DNA from: Ascochyta rabiei
Lineage: Eukaryota > Ascomycota > Dothideomycetes > Pleosporales > Didymellaceae
NCBI RefSeq assembly: GCF_004011695.2
Contig: NC_082414.1
Span: forward strand, 1,426,001 to 1,490,000
Direction of reading: 5' to 3'
DNA: 64,000 nucleotides
Each line of letters opens with the position of its first letter. Position 1 is the first letter of the stretch. Positions 43,165-55,712 of the stretch are shown here, one piece after another. The translations under genes and the position numbers were made by a program. The notes under the pieces were generated by a model, which was not told the origin of the DNA, did not search any database, and was given only the letters and a program-made list of their open reading frames with translations.

Positions 43165-45055
43165 ATGGCAAACGCCGAGCCCGCCTTGGTCGCTCAGATC
43201 TTCGATCGTCTCGTCCACGGATTTGCAGAGGCACGGCCTATGCTGCCAACATACCTACACCTCGTCGCCTCCGCCCTCTTTCCCATCTACACCGGCGCAC
43301 ACGCCTCGCTCTCTCGTCCCTCCACAGCTGCAAATCCTACGAAGAAGAAGAAGAAGAAGCAGAAGGCTCACCACCGCAAGGATTCAGATACCGAGGACGA
43401 CGATGAGTCAAGCGACGAGGACGATGAGGAGGAGCAGCATAGAATGGAAGGTCTTTCGCCCAAGGATGCCATCCTGATGCCATTGTTTGCAGGCATAGCA
43501 CTTTCGGGGCTGTATTTTCTACTGAAGTGGATGAACGACCCAACGCTACTGAACAAGATTCTCAACGCCTACTTTGCCATCTTTGGCGTCTTCTCTGTTT
43601 CGAATCTCGTCACAGACGTACTTGACATTGGACACTCCATCATCTTCCCGCGTCGACACGTCATAAACGGTACACTCTACCACATCAATAGCAAGGAGGA
43701 GAAAGCTGTACCAGTTTCAGGCAACATCAAGGGTAGGCAGTTGCTCAACACACCTCTACCAGGCTTCTTGGCGAGCACACCGCTGAACAAGAGTCTGCGG
43801 AAGATGGTGTGGAGCGATCGAGCCATGCCAGGAAACAAGTGGTCTCTGAAGCTATACCTACACCGCGCACTCGCTGCCAAATTTAAGATCGGAGTTCACG
43901 GAATCGTAGGTGCGCTGACTGGACTGATTGTCGTGGCGTACTTCAACTTTGTCGACAAGCCATGGTACCTTACAAATCTTCTTGGATTTGGCTTCTCGTA
44001 TGGTGCGTTACAACTTATGAGCCCAACGACATTTGCTACTGGAAGTCTGATCCTGGGAGCGCTGTTTTTCTACGACATCTACTTCGTCTTCTACACGTAA
44101 GTCTGCCCTGTGGCGTCCTCTGTATTACTAACATGGCCACAGACCCATGATGGTAACCGTAGCCAAGTCACTCGATGTCCCTATCAAGCTTATGTTCCCT
44201 CGCCCTGCCGATCCCAAAGATCCCACCTCACTTCCTTCTCACGCTATGCTCGGACTCGGCGACGTAGTTCTCCCTGGTATTGTGATCGGGCTCGCATTAC
44301 GCTTTGACCTGTATCTGTTCTACCTTCGCCACCAAAAACTCATCCGCGCTGCATCAGCAGATGGAGCTGAGACCATTGAGAAGGCAGATTACGTCCCACT
44401 TGCGGGACGCTGGAGCGACCACTTCTGGACACACTCGCTGACTGGACGGCCGCTATGGGCAAAGGACAGCGATAAGCCAGAAGCACCGTTTACATTTCCC
44501 AAGACATACTTCAGGGCCAGTTTGGTCGGCTACGTGCTAGGCCTGCTGGCTACACTGGGCGTCATGATGATATGGGACCATGCACAGCCGGCGCTTTTGT
44601 ACCTTGTGCCTGGTGTGCTAGGTAGTGTCTGGTTGACTGCAGTGGTCAGAGGCGAGCTAAGCTTGATCTGGAATTACACCGAAGCCATCGAGGAAGAGGA
44701 AGATGAGCAGAAGAAGAGCAAAGACGGAAATCCTGCTAACAAAATAGGGGCCGACGAGACTGAGCGCGTCGCTCGATCACAGAGCAAGGTTGCCGAGAAC
44801 CTGACAGCGGACAGCGAGAGTGACAGCGAGTCCAGCCGTCCACGCCGAAGCAAACACAGCAGACCAGAGCGCGAGGTCTTCTCATTCACCATCGAGGCGC
44901 CATCTAGCCTGAAGAAGAGCAAGGCAAAGAAGAAGCACACCAGGTCTTCTACTACCGATGAACCTAGCACGGTAGTAAGGAAGAGTAGAACCGGTCGGGA
45001 GTCGAAGGTTCAGCCAGATGTGGAGCCGGCCGGCAAGAGGCAGAGATTGAGGTAA
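43165..45055 (+). CDS. Signal peptide peptidase (intramembrane aspartyl protease)
   Basis: Endoplasmic-reticulum GxGD protease that cleaves leftover signal peptides and tail-anchored proteins within the membrane. Two exons (43165-44096, 44143-45055) with a 46-nt intron give 614 residues. Catalytic Asp304 is in FFYDIYFVF and catalytic Asp351 in LGLGDVVLPG. The conserved Pro-Ala-Leu motif is at 460-462 (QPALLYLVPG). Oddities are a Lys-rich then acidic insert in the first cytosolic loop (about residues 57-95) and a tail of about 130 charged residues with Ser-Glu-rich and Lys-rich stretches (DSESDSESSRPRRSK). The tail ends GKRQRLR rather than a canonical ER-retrieval signal. The frame is intact. 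Confidence 0.96.
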
Positions 45056-45871
45056 ATGGCTAATGCATCAGCATGTCATGATAGGATGCTAGAAGTAGTA
45101 ATAGAATTTCCAGCATTCAACGATTCAGCAGCCTCTACGTACTCCACTCTCTGAAAGACCTTGGTAATGGACAATCGCGCCTCTTTCAATACCCCGCGCA
45201 TCTAACACGCTCGACCCATCTCTCGCGCTACTCGACACCCACTACAAAAGCAACGCCATGTGTGAGGCGATGTGAATTCATGCACGGACAAAGCTTCAAG
45301 AACCGAAAGAACAATCTACTTGTGACCGTCCCCGATCCCTCCCAACTTCATTGCTACACAGCGTCCCGCGCTCCCTTTCCATCCTCGAAGCCACGAGCCA
45401 TTGCGCGCACCAATGTACCACCACATCCCTGTTCCTAGAGATTAGGATGTCCATCAGAAAACCCATGGCTGTGCTAGGTAGGTAGGCCGTCACTAGTCAC
45501 ACAGAGACGATTTCCAGGCTGAGGGACGTCTGTAGTGAGGTGGGCAACGAGCAGTGGGGGCATCGTCGTGCGGCATATTGTGGACGATGCTGATTGCGAG
45601 GAAGGCAGGCTGAAGGCCTCCGTGAACGTCGAAGATTCACCTTGACCGGTAAGATCTCAAGGATATGCACTGGTGGTTGTGGAGGCGTTGAGGTCGATGG
45701 GGGCTGGAGGGCTGCTCTTCTCTTTGCCTTGGTCATGTTTACAGTGTTTTTGACTGGCCCGAGGCTTTAGAAGAATTCCGGTGCCTACTAATACACCTTG
45801 ATAAGAGTCATGTTGGGTATTTGGCTAGACTTATGGTACATACGAAGACAAATGTGATAACTATGCAATGC
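45056..45871. other. Intergenic between convergent genes
   Basis: A short ORF on the minus strand (45497-45736, 79 codons, Pro/Arg-rich) has an ATG but no support. No gene called. Confidence 0.45.
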
Positions 45872-48800
45872 TCAAAGCATGCTCTTACGCTTCGATAGTT
45901 TGGCATACTGCCGCTGTGTCCTTGTCTCGCCGTCTTCCATCTCGTATTCGGAAAGCGATACTCCAGACCGCCTACTCTCCGTTGTGCCCAGAGGTCGAAG
46001 TCGCTCAGTACCAGCGGGTTGGCTGACCTTGGCTGGAGTTCTCTTCTTGGACCCGAAAGGTAGCTGCATTCCGCTGATTGCCGTTTTGAGACTTGAAAAG
46101 AAACCACTTTCTTTTGCTTGTACCTGTGGTGGGGCACTGTGGTCGTGGTCATGGACGTGCGGATGCGCATGTGAGTGCTCGTGCCCAGCTAGAAGAGCGC
46201 TCTTCTCGCCGGGCTCCATGTACAGATGTTCGCCTTCATGGTTGACGAACCAGTTGACCATGTACTGCTTGCCCTCTGGACCCCCGCCGCAACTTCCTGC
46301 GAGAGCTTGACTGGGTGGAGAGTTCACAGCCAGTGCGAATAGATTCGGTGGCTCGGAGAAGTCCGTGACAAGACCGCGGTGCAGGAGGAAGTAGACAAGG
46401 ACGAAAATGTTCATCAGGAACACTAGGAAGAGAATTACCATCCAGGCTTTGGAAGGATTGTCGACTCCACCAGAAGCATACTGCTGTGCTACGATTGTTG
46501 CGTTGAAATACTGAGTTTGCGGGGTCTCGAGTATCGCTTTAGTGTAATTCTAGCCATGTTAGCATGGCTTCAGAGCGCTGCTGGAACCAACTGAGATCAG
46601 CCACTTACCCAGAATGGTACAAAAGGCGCGTCGAGGAAGCTTTTAAGCAGCGTACATCCAGACATAACAGCCAGAGCTTCACTCATACTAGGAAGCAATG
46701 GACTCAAATCAACGTCCATGTTATCTGGATCGGCTTCATTCGCGCCAGTTGGCGTCAACTGTAACTGCATCAGAAGTCTGGAGTTACTAGCATCCGCATC
46801 CATGATTCCATTGTTCAGCGAGAGAGCGTTTGACCAGTCGGTACCGACGTCTCGCCAGTTCTTAAGACCTTGCTGTGTCGTCGCGTTTGTCTGGCTCTTG
46901 ATGTACGCCATGTCGCCAGCACTTTCTTCACAGAGTGCTTCCATTTTGCCACCAGAGCCACCAGCTACGTATCGTGTGCTACAGTACGGCGTAATGTCGA
47001 CATCGATTTTGCAGACCGAGTAAATACCAGTCATGTTGGGACCGGGAGCGCCGGCTCCGCCTTGCCCCATCAGATAAATGGCAGACCTCCCCCAAGAAAG
47101 ACTGGTATGGTTCAGGATCGTGTTGAAGGGTTTAGGAAACCTGGCGAACACGGGTGGATAATCAAGCATAGCCTTCTTGTCTTGTTTCGTCCAACCAAAG
47201 ATCTCGTCTACTACCGTGCTATTTGTGGTGGTCGCGTTACCCTGTAGCTTGGGCCAGGTCGTGATGTTCACTGTCTCACGATCGTTCCACGTGTCGTAGA
47301 CGATGGGCGCAAGCTCACTCTCGTTCATGTTGACGCACAAGACTTTCATGACTGGCGAAGGTACAGATGCATGGAGCGAGTAGGTCCCTTCTGAGTCCAG
47401 TTCTTCTGGCTGGAGAATGCCATTCCTCTGGTCGCGTGCCGCTGCAAACACACCCGCGTGGGGCATAGCAAGAGAGACGTTGTTAATGGCGCGTTTGTAC
47501 TTCTGGGAGACTGCTTTTGTATCGACAATGTCAACCCACTGGGCTTCGACCGTTGTGTTCTCATATAAGAGTCCGAAACCTAACGGACGTTTCTTCTGTT
47601 CTGATGAGCTATTGCCAGTATCGGCTTCGATTTCCCAGTCGGCCAGGTATTTGTGGTAGTTGTAAAAACCTTGGCCAGCATGCTCGATCTGTGTGCAAGT
47701 CGTACCTCCGTACTCTTTGTCACTGGTAATCGGAGTCTGACACATCTGTTTGATGTAGTTGATGTTTGCGAAGTCGGTCTTGACGCTCGCTGCCAGAACC
47801 CTTGTTTCCAGAAAGCCATTCTTCAGCATTGGCTGGACCAGAGCGGTTGCTGCAGGCGCGTAGAGTGTTGCCAGGATTGCGCTCAGCAGACTCAGCATGC
47901 CTAAAAAGGACAGGCCAGCGTACTTGGCAGTCTCCCAATGGGTGATGAGAGTACCAGGCTGGACGACCCAACGCCACATACTCAACTCGGACAGTGTCAC
48001 ACCTCGACCTCCACTAGCCCGCGAAAAGGCTCTTCGAGAGAGCACTTGTCCTAAGAACGCGACGAATCCAGTGACGAAGGACAGTTCGATGATCTTGGCC
48101 AAGATAGAAGTCCAGAGAATAGCAGTGGCAGGGCGCATTTTCGCGCCCGGGCTGGTACTGATATACCGGCCATAACGAGGCGCTCTCAACGCTAGTCCAA
48201 GGAAAATGCCCGACAAGATTGTAGAGAACAAACATATGAAGATGATTGTGCCATTGAGCCATGTGAAGCGAGAATGGTAGAAGTCTCTTCTTGTCTGGCA
48301 CTCTTGGCCGGGGTGGAACGTGTTGTTCTCGAATGCCGATTTGATGGAGGGCGCACCGCGCAGCCGCTGTGTGTCTGATGAATGCATGTACTGCTGGAAG
48401 TCGGTGGTGCTGGCATGGGTCCGCGCGTGCTCCAGCATGCCACGCTGGAAATGCTCATAGCTTCCAGTGTACGGGCTCGAGCGTTCGCGGCGCAAGTCGG
48501 GTGTTCCCTCGGCCGAGTCGTAGGGGAAGCTGGCGAGGAAAGGTTCGGTCGTGCCGGGGGGCGACAGTGTGATGTCTGGACTCCAGGCTGGGGCGCTTCC
48601 CACGTTGCGAACGTGGGATGGTATGGCCGCACCGCCCAGGGTGGGAGAGTCTCCAGCTGCTATGCCCAGCCCAGCGCTGCCTGGTCGCCTAAAGCTGTGT
48701 GCAATGTCTCCTTCATCTTCCTCCGCAATTGTGGGCGGGGCCGGTCGGTCGGTCGCATCGTTGCCCACTCGCGTGTAGCCCGTGTGTGAGGTTGGTGGAG

Positions 48801-48927
48801 TGGACGACGGCTGACCAAAGCTTAGGCCGAAGGAGGGAGGGCTGTTTGCGAAGCCCAGGGCTGGCAGTGCAGGTGTTGAGTCGGCGCTGTTGGGTTTGCT
48901 CGATGCTTCGCGACGGCGGTCGGCCAT
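45872..48927 (-). CDS. Large fungal integral membrane protein (998 residues)
   Basis: Two exons (46609-48927, 45872-46549) with a 59-nt intron join VPFVPFW-type sequence (FLDAPFVPFW) to NYTKAILETPQTQYF. The N-terminal 220 residues are disordered and cytosolic. Four membrane segments follow in the middle: WLNGTIIFICLFSTILSGIF, AILWTSILAKIIELSFVTGF, the KYAGLSFLGMLSLLSAILAT region, and the last in exon 2 (MVILFLVFLMNIFVLVYFLL). Between the third and fourth lies an extracellular domain of about 450 residues with more than ten N-glycosylation sites and several Cys. The C-terminal tail has a His-rich patch (HEHSHAHPHVHDHDHS). It resembles widespread ascomycete membrane proteins of unknown function; no role is claimed. 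Confidence 0.82.
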
Positions 48928-49184
48928 GGCTGGCGCGGGGATAGCGGATAGCGGTCAAGTGCAGGGCTGTCTAGGGTCCGCTGAGTCCGCTGCTGCTGCC
49001 GCTCTTTGCAGCGCTGCCTGAGCGAGTTTCAGCCGTCGTTGGTTATCGCCGAATTGCAGCTGGTAGTTCGAGAAGGCTGTGTTCGTATCAGGCCGGGGTA
49101 CCCTGTGCTGTGCGACGACGGCCTGTAACAGTGCTCCAGTGTTGCAACGTCATTGAGCGAGAAGTCGGCAATAGAGCAGACGCA

Positions 49185-49239
<55 letters not shown>

Positions 49240-50863
49240 AAGTTCGAGTGAGAGACATTGCCAGCGATACGCCTGACATGTCCAGCCTTGTGCAGCGGGC
49301 TGCCTCAGGCCCTGCGGCTCCACGGCTGCATCGTCTCAGCGCTGTCAGCGTGCACGTTCAGCTGGCGCTGCTGTAGCGCCTTTGAGCCAAGTCGTGGCTG
49401 CTTCCAGCCCCCAACGACGTGCCAGCGCCTGCTCAACGCGCCGAATTGCCCACCAAGGCCCAGGCCGTACTGTGCGAGTTGTCGAGACAGGCTCTGGAGG
49501 CTTTGCTCTCGTCGGGGACACTTTGCGCTGCTTGTAGCGAGCTGGGTAGGTGGCATCCTGACAAACAAGGGCAGCATGGAACCGCCCGTGCCATGGTTTG
49601 CGGCGCGAGCGACCCTGCACTGTCAAACATTCTGCGGCAGTCCAGGATGGTGTGTTTGTGAACATGATTCGCCAAAGAGCCAGAGGGACGCGTCAGTAGG
49701 TGTCAAGTGGTGCAGCTGGCTTGGAACAGCAGATGCTAAAAGGGTGTAAGACGGGCGACCAGCTCCAAGGCTCAGCTCATGCACGTATGGAGAAGCGTGG
49801 GGAGACGGGAACAACAAGAGGAACGACCTCTAGAGGGCGCTGGGAGTTGCGAGTGCTATGTATAGGCAGCTACGCCGCAGTTGCTGAGAGAGAGAGATTG
49901 GTGGCTGCCTTGCCAGAATGGAAAGAGCTCCCTCCCTTCTTCCTGATAAGCTCTCTAGAATGCAATCCACTGCGTATAGGTCCGCATCAATGCATGCAGA
50001 CGGCAGCCTAGCGATGCTTTACATAATCATATTTGCCGTGTAGAGATTCTCGCGACTGTCATGATGACATATTTGGGAGAGTTCCGTATTGGACGTGCAC
50101 TCTGCTACGTTGCCTCCTTTGCTTCCCTCAACCATCTAATTTCCGCGTCCAACCGCCAGGCTTAATTCGCCCCACTTGTCAAGAGTCTCCATGGCAAGAC
50201 AAAGGGCTTCGGAGTTTCATCCGTTATTCTCGTGCCCACAACGACAGACCAGCGGCATGGATCGTATGCTGCAACCACGCAAAGCTTGCTGGAGCATCGC
50301 GCACACCTGTCACCTACATGATCGACAAAGGGCAAATACGCGTACGAGCGAAACGGAGAGTGATATCCACTTTGTCTTGTTACAGGCTCGCACGTCAAGC
50401 AATTACCTACTAACCCACTGCACCCCCGGATTTTGGCGTCTCGCTAATCGAAGACCCTGGACGTTTGACACACGTTTAGTCTACAGGGAGCCTCATGACT
50501 TGACTACTTTTCATCTTCCCATCGTCATATGGTCCTTTTCGGCCCGGATTGCTGGGCTCCGTGAAGTTCCTCCGCTCGTGTGAGGAACGATTCCAACAAA
50601 GCTGCGCACCCCACTATAAGGCCATACGAAAATGCTTGTTGGAATGGCACAAGTCTGTGATCGACAGCACAAGGGCATACATACAACCCACGGCTAGAGT
50701 CCTTTCATATGCCGGCAACAAAATGACACGTTTCGAAACGGAAAGGTAATCTCCGTCAAGCTCACGTCTGGTCCTGGGCACATTGCTTGGACATGCTTCA
50801 TAAAGAGCTGTCGTTTCTCGTTGTTTGTCCGTCATTGCTTCGACATCTTAACTTGAAGCAACC
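48928..50863. other. Intergenic, 1.9 kb
   Basis: Promoter of the large membrane protein, a microsatellite at 49185-49238, and the promoter of the mannanase pseudogene. No gene recognised. Confidence 0.5.
49185..49238. repeat. (GAGAGT)n microsatellite
   Basis: About nine copies of a 6-nt unit (gagagt, equivalently gtgaga). Confidence 0.95.
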
Positions 50864-52084
50864 ATGAAGCTTGCCACGATCCTCTCGTTCGCCGGTGCAG
50901 TGGCTGCACTTCCGGCCGCTAGGAACGATGTATCCGCCCGAGCTTCCTACTCGAAGGTGGATGGTCTCAAGTTCAACATCGACGGTGTTACGAAATGTAA
51001 GTCGGTTGCAGCAGTCATCGATTCCTAGATTGACGTTCCTCAGATTATGCCGGCACCAACAGCTACTGGATTCCTTTCCTAACCAACGACAATGATGTGA
51101 ACGTAATCATGGGTCATTTGGCTACTTCCAAGCAGAATATACTGAGAGTATGGGGGTAGGCGTGTGTCTTCGCATCGTACGAACTAATACTGATACCTCG
51201 AACAGGTTAACGATGTCACATCCATTCCCAGCTCTGGCACCGTGTATTTCCAGTCTTTCTCCGGCTCAACAGCAACCATTAACACTGGCGCCAACGGTCT
51301 CCAGCGCCTGGACGCAGTCGTAAAGGCTGCCGAGAAGAACGGCATCAAGCTCATCATCAACTTCGTAAACAACTGGACTGACTACGGTGGCATGGCAGCT
51401 TACTTCTCCGCCTGCGGCGTCAGCAGCAACGCTCAATGGTACCAGTCCACTAAATGCCAGGCCATGTACCAAGCATACGTCGAGGCCGTGGTCTCTCGCT
51501 ATCGCACCTCGACTGCTGTCTTTGCGTGGGAGCTCGCCAATGAGCCGCGCTGCAACGGCTGCGCTACCTCTGTTTTGACCAACTGAATCCGCAGCTCGTC
51601 CAACTACGTCCGCTCCCTCGACTCAGACCATATGATTGCTATCGGCGACGAGGGTTTCGGTCTCACTGGCGATGGCTCGTACCCTTACCAGTTCGGCGAG
51701 GGTCTTGATTTCGCCGCTAACCTCGCACTGCCCAACGTCTCCTTCGGCACCTTCCATCTCTATCCCGAAAGCTGGGGTACAACGAACGACTGGGGTAGTG
51801 CGTGGATCACTGCGCATGGCGCCGCATGCGAGAAAGCTAACAAACCCTGTTTGCTGGAAGAGTATGGAGTGGAAGTTGCCGCTGACCATTGCCCAGTCGA
51901 GAGCGAGTGGCAGGCGACCAGCTTGGGTCTCAAAGATGCAGGTATGGCTGCAGATTTGTTTTGGCAGCTCGGTGATACAATTCCCAGTACGGGAGCGCTG
52001 ACAAGCAATGATGGGAATACCATCTACTACAACAGCTCGGATTGGACGTGTCTTGTCACAGACCATATCAAGAAGATTGGTTGA
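50864..52084 (+). pseudogene. GH5 endo-beta-1,4-mannanase, secreted, with nonsense and frameshift
   Basis: Three exons (50864-50996, 51044-51155, 51206-52084). A signal peptide is visible (MKLATILSFAGAVAALPAAR), followed by YYAGTNSYWIPFLTNDND, ILRVWG, the acid/base Glu in ELANEPRC, and the nucleophile Glu in LLEEYGVEV, all typical of fungal GH5 mannanases. Two lesions are seen. TGA at 51584-51586 replaces a Trp (VLTN-stop-IRSSSNYVRSLD). At the start of exon 3 one base is missing, since VWGFNDV would need TTCAAC where TTAAC is found; exon lengths sum to 1124 nt and one extra base gives 375 codons. No splice fixes either. The active enzyme would cut plant mannans outside the cell. Both catalytic regions are still readable, so decay is young or partly sequencing error. 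Confidence 0.85.
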
Positions 52085-54057
52085 CATTAACCAAACCAAT
52101 GTAGTGTTAAATAGATGAACGTTCACTTTAATTCGAACAAAGCGCACACCAACACCAACCAGAGATGACTGCTAAGCTCTTCAGCAAATGACTCAAATTG
52201 AGATGAGGAAATAAACGAATCCGAGCATTTCCCCACCTCCGACATCTGTCCAAAGATTTTTTGTCTTCAAAGAGTACTTGTTGCAGCTGAAAAGGTTATA
52301 TTTGTACGCACAACTACTTGCCCTCCTAGCCACGTTATATTGGCCTATTCTCTACTGCGACAGTACTTTAACACACAACGAAGTATCCAAATTTCTTGCA
52401 TTAGTTCAAAACTCGTCCGAGTCGTCTCGACACATCATCTCCAACTACTCAAAAAGCGTCTCGGGTCTCCTTGATTATTTTTTACTAGCGAAGAAGTAAC
52501 ACCCGTCAAGTCTAAGTGGGATTCATTGTCTGGGTATCCACGCCAGGCTGGCATGTTCTCGGGGCAAAACAGTCACAACAATGCACTGCTGCTGCAGGAG
52601 AGCTTTCAGGAGTGCATGCTGGTCGTTATTGGACTTGTGTCTGTCAGCAAAATAAAGGCGAGGCACGCATCAGATCACGGCTGTATGACCAGAAGGCGAG
52701 TAACCCTGAAGATGCTGATGTCGAGGTCTGGTTTCACGCTAGGCTGATAGACATCCTGGAACTGCGTCGTGCTGCGGTAATCAGCAGGTTGCAGCTTGTC
52801 CGTCTGTTTAGCGGTACCTTGTGTGGGAGGGAAGACGATGAGGTGCATCAGTGTGGGCCTGGCCCTGACTTGTATACTATGGCCTGACGTGAGTGTGTCT
52901 CTTCACATATTATAAGCGAGTCTGTTCAAATAACATGAAAATCTGAGACCACGATCTAAATAGCAAGCTTAATACGGACGCTGGGTATATTAATGGATGG
53001 TAGCAATGAAGCAACTATTCAGTCTTGGCTTGGTCGCATCGTTGTGCAAAAACATGTGCATAGTGCGGAAGGGTTGTCCATAGCACTACAACACGGGAGT
53101 CAAGTTTGTGTGCACACTTGTCGCAAGTAAGTTTGAAGTTTGTCAAAATCGCGAGGGCAGGGGCCATGGGCTTGGCAATTTCGGCGCTCGTTTATGCTCT
53201 TGCATTCCTCGACACTCCTCAGACAGCATCGAATCGTCCAAATTCTTCCTCTTCAGTGCATAACTTCACAATAACCACCACTAATCGCCCACTCATAATG
53301 CCTGCACCCCGTCGATCCCAAACTTAAGCTCGGCGAGCAGCGGTGAAGATCCTTTGAGAGCGATGGAGAATTAGGAGCGACGCATTGTATAAGAGTCCCG
53401 CTATCTCGCCAAGCGTTTCATCATGATAGGGCGCCCTGCCCGTTGTGGAAGGCCACGCTTCTACAAAAGATGAACTCAGCAGATTCGTGCAGCTCTTCAG
53501 AGCACGCGACCATGAGCCTGAACAGATCGACTTGAACATGCTTCGGACCGAAAGAAGAGTTTTCGAAGAACCGCAATCGTCCCGTCCCCTTATCAGAATA
53601 CACATGCATGACTCGAGTCCTTGACCGTGCAGAATTCGCGGGTCTGGCGTCTCGAAAGTTGTGTCGGGAGATCCAGCCCATAATCCCGGGCCCCACATGC
53701 TGGTCTTAGGTTCTGGAGAACTATGGCCAACCTTCCTCACATACCCTGGAGTGCCCAGCTGGTGCAATGCGCTCTACTTCCATCTATTGTGACAGTGTGC
53801 CTCAGGTACTTTCACGACATCCAAAGTTTCTGCGGACTTGCTCTTCCGTCGCGCGAGTTCTTTGATTATCGTGACACCGCGGCGACCATTGAACACCGAA
53901 AACGATCGATTGCGCCATAGCCTCTGCTGCGAAAGACAGAACCTACTTTCTCCTCTGGTTAGGAACGGGAACCTTGCAGAGGCAACGCGTCTCATAGACG
54001 AGACCGTCCTCTCATCGTTCGTCACGTTAGGCTTACGAGTCGCTTATTAGGGTGGCC
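52085..54057. other. Intergenic, 2.0 kb
   Basis: Several ORFs of 60-150 codons on both strands lack family features. No gene recognised. Confidence 0.45.
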
Positions 54058-55224
54058 ATGCTCACTCTTCGTACTCTTCTGTCGCTACCGACATTTTTTT
54101 CGATCGCTTTAGTCGCCCATGCAATTGCTGTTCCGGACGACAACGGAGTAATCGCCGAAGGAAAGGGCAAAGAAAAGCCTGAACTTGCCGCAACCCTGAC
54201 TGGTGGCGAAGGATGTTCGTCATCTGATATTGAGGACATTCGAGATGGCTTCGTGGAGATGACCGAACTGTTGCAAGCTGCTCTACCGTACGATCCAAAC
54301 GGACAGCCGGCCATTGAATTATTCGGTCAGCCCTTGCAGATCGTAAACTACTCCTCGATGATTCAGTCGAATCTCGAACGCGCAGCACAGTACGCCAACT
54401 TGAAGGGGAATGAGATAGTCAACCCAGACGTCCATGTGCGATGCGACGACCCGAATAAGACTTGCAAAATGGGGAACAAGAGGGACGGAAACCACGTCGC
54501 ATACAACGTGGGCAATCTCCCAATGATCAACTTCTGCAAGGACTACTTCATGCTTGACGGTCTCGAGGAGAGGGTGGACAGGAAGTCAGGCAACCAGATG
54601 GAGAAAGAAAGGCTGCACGAATACTACAACAGGGCAACACTGTGGGCAAGGATGGTAATGCACATCGAAGGGGTTGGCAGTGCAGTGGTCGAAAAGCCTA
54701 TTCCAGCGGGCCCGAACTCAACATCTGGCCGGGAGTGGGATACGATCGTCACTGAAGGACCGATGAACACAACGGTGCTTGCTGGAGTACTGAACGACCG
54801 CCCGGATGGCAACGGACCAGACGACATCCAGACCCTAAAGTACGCTTACGGCGTGACGCGGTCGAAGCTACTGGCAGTTCTCTCGACCCAACTCCCGTAC
54901 GACGCCGCCAACAACGCCGAGAACTACGCATTGTACGCCCAGGCGCGCTATGTCATCGTAAAAAAGGGCTTCTACCCCAACGTGCCAGTCATGGACTTCC
55001 CCAACGAGCTGTCTGTTCTCACCAACGAACAGCTTCAAGACGGGGAAAGGAACAAGTTCGCCTACTTTGACTCGTCAGATGTCGTGGCCCGTCCGCCCAA
55101 TATGGAACTCAAGGCGAGCCCGCTGCCTGGTGCTGCTTCGATGATGCATGGACAGCAGCCTACGTTGATGGCTCTGGCAATACTAACTGTTGGATGCTCC
55201 CTTGCCATGTCATCGTTCGGATGA
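54058..55224 (+). CDS. Secreted, probably GPI-anchored protein, weakly Asp f 2/zincin-like
   Basis: Single exon of 388 residues. The ATG at 54058 starts a signal peptide (MLTLRTLLSLPTFFSIALVA, then HAIA-VP). The C-terminus is hydrophobic after a small-residue stretch (PLPGAASMMHG, then LMALAILTVGCSLAMS), as in GPI-anchored proteins. The mature part has Cys in EGCSSS, VRCDDPNKTCKMG and INFCKDYF, and several N-glycosylation sites. The order CDDPxxxCKxG, then a Cys, then a helix RATLWARMVMHIEGVG loosely recalls secreted Asp f 2/Pra1-type zincins. However, the paired-histidine metal motif (HRxxH) is not present, so protease activity is doubtful. It could be a cell-wall protein. Confidence 0.65.
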   Translation: MLTLRTLLSLPTFFSIALVAHAIAVPDDNGVIAEGKGKEKPELAATLTGGEGCSSSDIEDIRDGFVEMTELLQAALPYDPNGQPAIELFGQPLQIVNYSSMIQSNLERAAQYANLKGNEIVNPDVHVRCDDPNKTCKMGNKRDGNHVAYNVGNLPMINFCKDYFMLDGLEERVDRKSGNQMEKERLHEYYNRATLWARMVMHIEGVGSAVVEKPIPAGPNSTSGREWDTIVTEGPMNTTVLAGVLNDRPDGNGPDDIQTLKYAYGVTRSKLLAVLSTQLPYDAANNAENYALYAQARYVIVKKGFYPNVPVMDFPNELSVLTNEQLQDGERNKFAYFDSSDVVARPPNMELKASPLPGAASMMHGQQPTLMALAILTVGCSLAMSSFG

Positions 55225-55712
55225 AGAGCGACATGTAAAGCCACTCGGGTTACGAAACGCACGAACAAAACTTAACACCTGAAACTACCCGCTTAGCAAG
55301 CTCCTAAGCTCTTGACTATAATCTGCATGCACCGCTACTCAGAGGTCATTGCAGTGCCAGCCCAACACAAGAACCGCACGGCTTCTCGAAGGAAGATGAC
55401 AGAAGGTTATATGCAAGTGGGTAAATGTAGAAAGTCATAACAGTCGAGTACAATAGATTGGCTGAAGGGCGTAACACTGCAAAAGCAAAGACACCAGCCG
55501 CAGCATATCTAAACGCAGAAGTCTAGCACCATCGGTCCCGCCGACGAGCTTGCGACAAGACAGGGATGAGAAGCGCAAGGAAGGAAATGAAGCACAGATG
55601 CAACCAACGACGATAGAAACGAAACCCAATGAAATCGTAACAACTCATACACCATGCCGCACGCAATGTCTCCTATAAGGGGCGACCTGAAGCCCTTCAC
55701 GTCCACCGCACC
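55225..55712. other. Intergenic between convergent genes
   Basis: No gene recognised. Confidence 0.5.

Noticed and set aside
45497..45736. A 79-codon Pro/Arg-rich ORF on the minus strand
   Set aside because: Too short, low-complexity, and without a splice partner or family pattern.
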